This document shows, one piece after another, positions 59,373 through 64,000 of a DNA stretch of 64,000 nt. The stretch comes from Photorhabdus australis DSM 17609 (GTDB lineage: Bacteria > Pseudomonadota > Gammaproteobacteria > Enterobacterales > Enterobacteriaceae). Made by a program: the position numbers and the translations under genes. The DNA lies in contig NZ_JONO01000009.1 of assembly GCF_000711895.1 (NCBI RefSeq), positions 62,001 through 126,000 on the forward strand, given 5' to 3'. A model generated the notes under the pieces. It saw only the letters and a program-made list of their open reading frames with translations, made no database searches and was not told where the DNA came from. The stretch's first letter is position 1, and each line of letters begins with the position of its first letter.

Positions 59373-60326
59373 TTAAAAACGTATCAGTGCTGAACCCCAG
59401 GTAAGGCCCCCACCAAAAGCTTCAATCAAAATCAACTGGCCACGCTTAATCCGGCCATCGCGTACCGCCTCATCAAATGCAGTGGGTACCGATGCCGCAG
59501 AAGTATTACCATGACGATCCAACGTCACTACGACTTTATCCATAGTCATGTGTAACTTTTTAGCTGTCGCTGCAATAATACGTAAATTAGCCTGATGAGG
59601 TACCAGCCAATCCAACGCACTATGCGATAAATTATTTGCTTCTAATGTTTCATCAACCAAATTAGCCAATTCACGAACTGCGATTTTAAATACTTCATTA
59701 CCAATCATGCTGGCATATGCCGGCTTTTTCAGATTCCTGCGATCCTGATGAGGCAACACCAATAATTCACCATAACCACCGTTTGCATGAAGGTGAGTTG
59801 AAAGAATTCCAGGTTCATCAGAGGCACCGACTACCATAGCACCCGCGCCATCACCAAACAGAACAAGTGTTCCGCGATCTTCTGGATCAAGTGTTCTGGT
59901 AATAGAATCAGAACCGATAACCAACGCATATTTTGCAGCACCGGTTTTTATAAACTTGTCAGCAATACCCAGTGCATAAGCAAAACCAGAGCAAGCGGCA
60001 GAAATATCAAAAGCAGCTGAATTTTGGGTCCCCAACATGTACTGAATTTGGCACGCAGAACTTGGGAAAGCATGACTGGATGAAGCCGTTGCCACAATGA
60101 TTAAATCAATCTTATCTTTATCAATGCCCGACATTTCAATTGCTTTTTCAGCAGCCCTAAAGCCCATGATAGCAACAGTTTCATCATCGGTAGCAATACG
60201 ACGTTCACGGACACCTGTGCGGGTAACAATCCACTCGTCAGAGGTATCCACCATTTTTTCTAAATCAGCATTAGTGCGTACTTGCGCAGGCAGATAACTA
60301 CCTGTACCTAAAATTTTTGTATACAT
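59373..60326 (-). CDS. fabH: 3-oxoacyl-[ACP] synthase III FabH
   Basis: Initiating condensing enzyme joining acetyl-CoA and malonyl-ACP. 317 residues, the E. coli length. Catalytic Cys112 ([14 protein letters not shown]), His in [13 protein letters not shown] and Asn in [12 protein letters not shown]. Six bp after plsX. Confidence 0.97.
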   Translation of the reverse strand: MYTKILGTGSYLPAQVRTNADLEKMVDTSDEWIVTRTGVRERRIATDDETVAIMGFRAAEKAIEMSGIDKDKIDLIIVATASSSHAFPSSACQIQYMLGTQNSAAFDISAACSGFAYALGIADKFIKTGAAKYALVIGSDSITRTLDPEDRGTLVLFGDGAGAMVVGASDEPGILSTHLHANGGYGELLVLPHQDRRNLKKPAYASMIGNEVFKIAVRELANLVDETLEANNLSHSALDWLVPHQANLRIIAATAKKLHMTMDKVVVTLDRHGNTSAASVPTAFDEAVRDGRIKRGQLILIEAFGGGLTWGSALIRF

Positions 60327-60332
60327 GTATGT

Positions 60333-61370
60333 TCAGTCACTCTTGGGTAATGCTGTTTCCAGGCGTGCAGCGATTCTATCAGGAACCTGCCTTTCAACGG
60401 CCTGAACAGCCTGTTCGATTGCGGCTTTAAACGCATGTTCATTAGCCGCCCCATGGCTCTTGATTACTATTCCATATAATCCTAACAGACATGCGCCATT
60501 ATATTGGTCAGGGTTCAAGTGACCGAAGCGTTTTGTCATCCGTTTTTGCAACCACTTCTCGACTATCTTTAACAACCAGGAAAATTGTTTCTTTTGCCCA
60601 TCCGATGATTTAAGCAGGGATAAAATAACCCTGATTGCTCCTTCCAGCGTTTTCAACGTTACGTTACCTGCGAAGCCGTCACACACCAATACATCAGTTT
60701 CACCTGTTAGCAATTGATCGCCTTCTAGATAACCAATGTAATTCATTGTTGAAATGCTTTTTAAAATAGTGGCGGCTTCGCGGATATTATCAAGCCCTTT
60801 ACTCTCTTCTGTACCGATGTTTAGTAATGCTACCCGAGGATTAGCCACACCCACGACTTCCTCTGCCATTACTGAACCCATAATGGCGAATTGCACAAGC
60901 ATACTGCTATCGCAATTAACATTGGCCCCCAAGTCCAACACCAAAGTGCCCTGCTGTTTCAGGTTTGGTAATACTGTCATCAAAGCAGGTCTTTCGATGC
61001 CATCAATAGATTTTAGCATCAATTTGGCCAAACCCATCAATACTCCAGTATTCCCAGCACTGACACACGCCTGCGCCTCACCAGATTTAACTAAATCCAG
61101 TGCAACTCGCATTGATGTTCCGCGACTAGCACGAATTGCCTGCGACAATTTAGCATCATTAGCTACAACCTGTTCGGCAGGCACCACTTGTAAACGGCTG
61201 AGTAGCTCAGCATCGGCATTTACAAGCAAAGGAGAAATGATATCGGGAAGCCCAACTAACAATAATTTCAGTTTTGGATTAGATGCCAGTGCCTGCAATG
61301 CAGCAGGCACCGTAACGCGAGGACCAAAGTCCCCGCTCATGGCATCTAACGCTACAGTCAGATTAGTCAA
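60333..61370 (-). CDS. plsX: Phosphate acyltransferase PlsX
   Basis: Converts acyl-ACP to acyl-phosphate for phospholipid synthesis. 345 residues from a TTG start ([19 protein letters not shown]), and E. coli plsX also uses an unusual start. Family segments: [68 protein letters not shown] and [13 protein letters not shown]. First fatty-acid gene after rpmF. Confidence 0.96.
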   Translation of the reverse strand: MTNLTVALDAMSGDFGPRVTVPAALQALASNPKLKLLLVGLPDIISPLLVNADAELLSRLQVVPAEQVVANDAKLSQAIRASRGTSMRVALDLVKSGEAQACVSAGNTGVLMGLAKLMLKSIDGIERPALMTVLPNLKQQGTLVLDLGANVNCDSSMLVQFAIMGSVMAEEVVGVANPRVALLNIGTEESKGLDNIREAATILKSISTMNYIGYLEGDQLLTGETDVLVCDGFAGNVTLKTLEGAIRVILSLLKSSDGQKKQFSWLLKIVEKWLQKRMTKRFGHLNPDQYNGACLLGLYGIVIKSHGAANEHAFKAAIEQAVQAVERQVPDRIAARLETALPKSD

Positions 61371-61400
61371 GGTATCTACTTGCTAAATGACTAGCGGAGA

Positions 61401-61571
61401 TTATTTGTTGATGACCTTGCGGCCACGGTAGTAGCCATCAGCAGTCACATGGTGACGCAGGTGAGTTTCACCAGAAGTTTTGTCTACAGATAATAATGGT
61501 GCAGTCAGTGCATCATGAGAACGACGCATACCACGTTTAGAACGAGTTGGTTTATTCTGTTGTACGGCCAT
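61401..61571 (-). CDS. rpmF: 50S ribosomal protein L32
   Basis: A 56-residue ribosomal protein: [20 protein letters not shown] at the start, then [20 protein letters not shown] and [10 protein letters not shown]. It matches E. coli L32 (57 residues), with one residue fewer in the ALTA-PLLSV region. A GGAG/AAGGAG-like site precedes the ATG at 61571. Placed between yceD and plsX as in all enterics; this transcription unit couples ribosome and lipid synthesis. Confidence 0.97.
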   Translation of the reverse strand: MAVQQNKPTRSKRGMRRSHDALTAPLLSVDKTSGETHLRHHVTADGYYRGRKVINK

Positions 61572-61583
61572 TGACCTTACTCC

Positions 61584-62108
61584 TTAAGTACTTTTCTTTA
61601 AGCTGGCTAATACGGCAAATGGGTTTGGTTTTTCAGCCTCTGGAGGTAATTCACCAAACACCATTTCCGCGTCGGACACTTCACAGTGTTCAGAATCATG
61701 TACCGGGACCACCGGCAGAGAAAGAATTATTTCATCTTCAATCATCGCCAGCAAATCTATTTCGCCAAATCCATCAACGTCAATTGGCTCATACTCTTCC
61801 GGTAATGCTTCAGCCTGTTCATCATTGACGACCGGGCTAAAACAATATGTTATGTGAACGTGATGGCTGAAATTACCGCCACAACGCTGGCACTCAAGAG
61901 TGACATCCACATCGGAATGCCCACGCACAACTGCCAGACGTTGATTATCTATCTGAAACGATAAAACGCTGTCTACATCATTGTCCACGCTAACCACAGA
62001 TTCCGCTATACGCAAAACTTGCTCAGGTGAATAACTACCGTTGTAGTCTAATCGTTTCTGAGCTGCGCGGAGCGCATCAATGGTCAGGGGTAATTTTACC
62101 TTTTGCAT
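61584..62108 (-). CDS. yceD: 23S rRNA accumulation protein YceD (DUF177)
   Basis: 174 residues. The acidic DUF177 protein needed for normal 23S rRNA levels. [24 protein letters not shown] starts it; CQRCGGNF is a central zinc-like pair; [38 protein letters not shown] is the conserved acidic region; and [13 protein letters not shown] ends it. It precedes rpmF by 12 bp, the invariant neighbour. Confidence 0.94.
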   Translation of the reverse strand: MQKVKLPLTIDALRAAQKRLDYNGSYSPEQVLRIAESVVSVDNDVDSVLSFQIDNQRLAVVRGHSDVDVTLECQRCGGNFSHHVHITYCFSPVVNDEQAEALPEEYEPIDVDGFGEIDLLAMIEDEIILSLPVVPVHDSEHCEVSDAEMVFGELPPEAEKPNPFAVLASLKKST

Positions 62109-62250
62109 AAGGCGCGCATATTATCTTTGTAATGAGATATAGTCAAAGAAAAAGGCCACACATCTGCACCTTTCCACCAAATATTCGCTTATTAAGCAAT
62201 GATTAGTTTAAAATGCCTACAATTATTTCGCCATGTATTTTAGAAAAATT

Positions 62251-62841
62251 ATGACACAAATCATTTTAGCCTCCACATCTGTTTACCGCCGTATGTTACT
62301 GGAAAAACTCCATCTACCCTTTATATGCGTGGCTCCCGAGGTGAATGAAACACCTCAAGTTAATGAAAACGCAGAACAACTCGTTATACGTCTGGCACAA
62401 ACTAAAGCTCAGTCATTACAAGCAAAATATTCTCAGCATTTAATTATTGGTTCTGATCAAGTTTGTGTTATTAACAACGAAATTACCGGCAAACCACATA
62501 GTTTCGAGAATGCATTTAAACAATTACGACAAGCTAGTGGTCATTGCGTCACCTTTTATACAGGTGTTTCTCTCTTTAATAGCAAAACAGGGGTTATAGA
62601 TACCCGTTGTGAATTATTCAATGTTCATTTCAGGGAACTCACTAATGATGAAATCTGGGCTTATTTGAAAGCAGAAGAACCTCTTAATTGTGCCGGAAGC
62701 TTTAAAAGCGAAGGATTAGGAATCACTTTATTTGAACGTCTTGAGGGGAAAGATCCGAATACGCTTATCGGCTTACCATTAATTACACTGACTGAATTAT
62801 TAATCCGCCAGGGGATAAATCCACTGACGGCTACATGTTAA
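62251..62841 (+). CDS. yceF: Maf-type nucleotide pyrophosphatase YceF
   Basis: House-cleaning pyrophosphatase of the Maf family, the YceF subgroup preferring 7-methyl-GTP. 196 residues from the ATG at 62251 ([20 protein letters not shown]); an ATG six codons upstream is possible but outside the family length. [10 protein letters not shown], the catalytic Asp region [39 protein letters not shown]. Divergent from yceD, convergent with rluC. Confidence 0.94.
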   Translation: MTQIILASTSVYRRMLLEKLHLPFICVAPEVNETPQVNENAEQLVIRLAQTKAQSLQAKYSQHLIIGSDQVCVINNEITGKPHSFENAFKQLRQASGHCVTFYTGVSLFNSKTGVIDTRCELFNVHFRELTNDEIWAYLKAEEPLNCAGSFKSEGLGITLFERLEGKDPNTLIGLPLITLTELLIRQGINPLTATC

Positions 62842-62842
62842 T

Positions 62843-63802
62843 TTAATTACGTACAGTTTGACGCAACATTTTTATGCAAGAGTGTAATTGTCCATCCATC
62901 GGCGCTTCAAGACGTAATGTCTCCCCTGTCGAGGGATGGGTAAATTTCAACGCACTCGCATGTAAAAATAGGCGATTGAGGCCCATATCTGATAGCTGCG
63001 AATCAAAAGTCTTGTCGCCATAACGATCATCAAAAGCAATCGGATGACCTGCATATTGAGCATGAACACGTATTTGATGAGTCCGGCCGGTTATTGGACT
63101 GGCTCTCACTAGCGTTGCATTAGTAAAGCGCTCTTCAATTTTAAAACGTGTTTCAGAAGGTTTACCTTCACCACTCACTTTCACAATCCGTTCACCGCTT
63201 TGCAAAATATTTTTCAGTAATGGGGCCTGAACAACCTTACAATGTGATTGCCATTGCCCCCGTACCAACGCCAGATAATCCTTTTGCATCTGTTTAAGCC
63301 GTAATTGTTCATGCAAAGCCCGTAAAACTGAGCGTTTCTTCGCAATCAATAAAATTCCAGATGTATCACGATCTAAACGGTGAACCAGTTCAAGGAATTT
63401 TGCCTCCGGGCGCAAAACCCGCAACCCTTCAATAACACCAAAACTTAAACCGCTACCTCCATGCACAGCTGTACCGGAAGGTTTATTAATCACCAGAATG
63501 TGGTCGTCTTCATATAAGATACAATCACCCAGTGCAGCCACTTTATGCAGTTTAGCTGAAACCGCTACCTCTTGCCGTTCTGCAACCCGAACAGGCGGAA
63601 TTCTCACTACATCTCCCGCAGACAATTTATACTCAGGTTTTACCCTGCCTTTATTTACCCGGACTTCGCCCTTACGTACAATCCGGTAAATCATACTCTT
63701 AGGAACACCCTTCAAACGCGCTAATAGAAAGTTATCAACACGTTGTCCAGCTTCATCGTCATCAATAGTGACAAATTGTACAATTTGATTATTCGTTTTC
63801 AT
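62843..63802 (-). CDS. rluC: 23S rRNA pseudouridine(955/2504/2580) synthase RluC
   Basis: Pseudouridine synthase of the RluA family. 319 residues. N-terminal S4 RNA-binding domain (about 20-80: [28 protein letters not shown]). Catalytic [20 protein letters not shown] with the Asp, [20 protein letters not shown] and [12 protein letters not shown]. In E. coli rluC is divergent from rne, whose start should lie just beyond the window. The last 198 bp of the window hold no gene. Confidence 0.95.
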   Translation of the reverse strand: MKTNNQIVQFVTIDDDEAGQRVDNFLLARLKGVPKSMIYRIVRKGEVRVNKGRVKPEYKLSAGDVVRIPPVRVAERQEVAVSAKLHKVAALGDCILYEDDHILVINKPSGTAVHGGSGLSFGVIEGLRVLRPEAKFLELVHRLDRDTSGILLIAKKRSVLRALHEQLRLKQMQKDYLALVRGQWQSHCKVVQAPLLKNILQSGERIVKVSGEGKPSETRFKIEERFTNATLVRASPITGRTHQIRVHAQYAGHPIAFDDRYGDKTFDSQLSDMGLNRLFLHASALKFTHPSTGETLRLEAPMDGQLHSCIKMLRQTVRN

Positions 63803-64000
63803 GATAGAGATTTTAATTACCCCTCAAGCGAAGCGCTACCCATTTTTAAATATGAATAAAAATTACGCATACTTTCCCCCTGTCGCCTTTTCCTCTTTAA
63901 GACAAAGACCAAATATTAACTATTTATTCATATTTCATCAGAAAAAGCTCCTAAAGACATAAAGTCACCTTGCTATCACCCCAACAGCAATGGAATAATG

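Overview
The window looks like the chromosome of an insect-pathogenic, nematode-associated enterobacterium, most likely Photorhabdus (Xenorhabdus is the alternative). The housekeeping gene order is enterobacterial: icd, rluE-nudJ-mnmA-hflD-purB-phoPQ-roxA, pepT-cobB-lolEDC-mfd, and yceD-rpmF-plsX-fabHDG-acpP-fabF-pabC-mltG-tmk-holB-ycfH. The DNA is AT-rich between genes. A PvcA/PvcB-type isocyanide synthase pair (the rhabduscin type) and several ERIC elements also point there. The assignment is an inference from content, not from a database comparison.

Layout. 1-9.5 kb: the 3' part of pagP, aroP, a 47-codon mgrB gene, an AraC/MarA-type regulator, yidA, yddG, two small membrane proteins, amiD and a sodium:alanine symporter. 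9.5-11.9 kb: AT-rich DNA almost without genes, holding a long perfect palindrome, an SDR gene relic and an integrase N-terminal relic. 11.9-21.7 kb: a decayed prophage at the 3' end of icd. It has a 180-bp duplication of the icd end, baseplate and tail-fibre genes, a cargo cassette and the catalytic half of a lambda-type integrase. 21.5-30.9 kb: icd to roxA, including phoPQ. 31-41.5 kb: pepT, cobB, lolCDE, an orphan gene and mfd. 42-46.5 kb: an accessory island with isnA-isnB, a GNAT acetyltransferase and a subtilisin-like protease. 46.6-64 kb: ndh, nagZ, thiK, lpoB, hinT, ycfH, holB, tmk, mltG, pabC, the fatty-acid synthesis cluster, rpmF, yceD, yceF and rluC.

Functional links. PagP (outer-membrane lipid A palmitoylation), MgrB (PhoQ inhibitor) and PhoPQ are all present, so much of one envelope-stress circuit lies in this window. 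AroP and YddG are aromatic amino-acid importer and exporter, and IsnA uses an aromatic amino acid. AmiD, NagZ, LpoB and MltG all act on peptidoglycan. The plsX-to-fabF block is fatty-acid and phospholipid synthesis.

Most notable: (1) a cargo cassette in the prophage sits where the baseplate hub gene is truncated. It holds a YafO-like toxin overlapping a 194-residue gene of unknown type, a superinfection-immunity-like membrane protein with a zinc ribbon, and two exported small proteins, and it ends in a UUCG-loop terminator. (2) ERIC elements supply the last codons and the stop codon of both purB and yddG. (3) The integration site keeps readable attachment duplications and candidate integrase arm sites. 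(4) Perfect 21-bp-arm palindromes lie in the ndh leader and in the gene-poor region.
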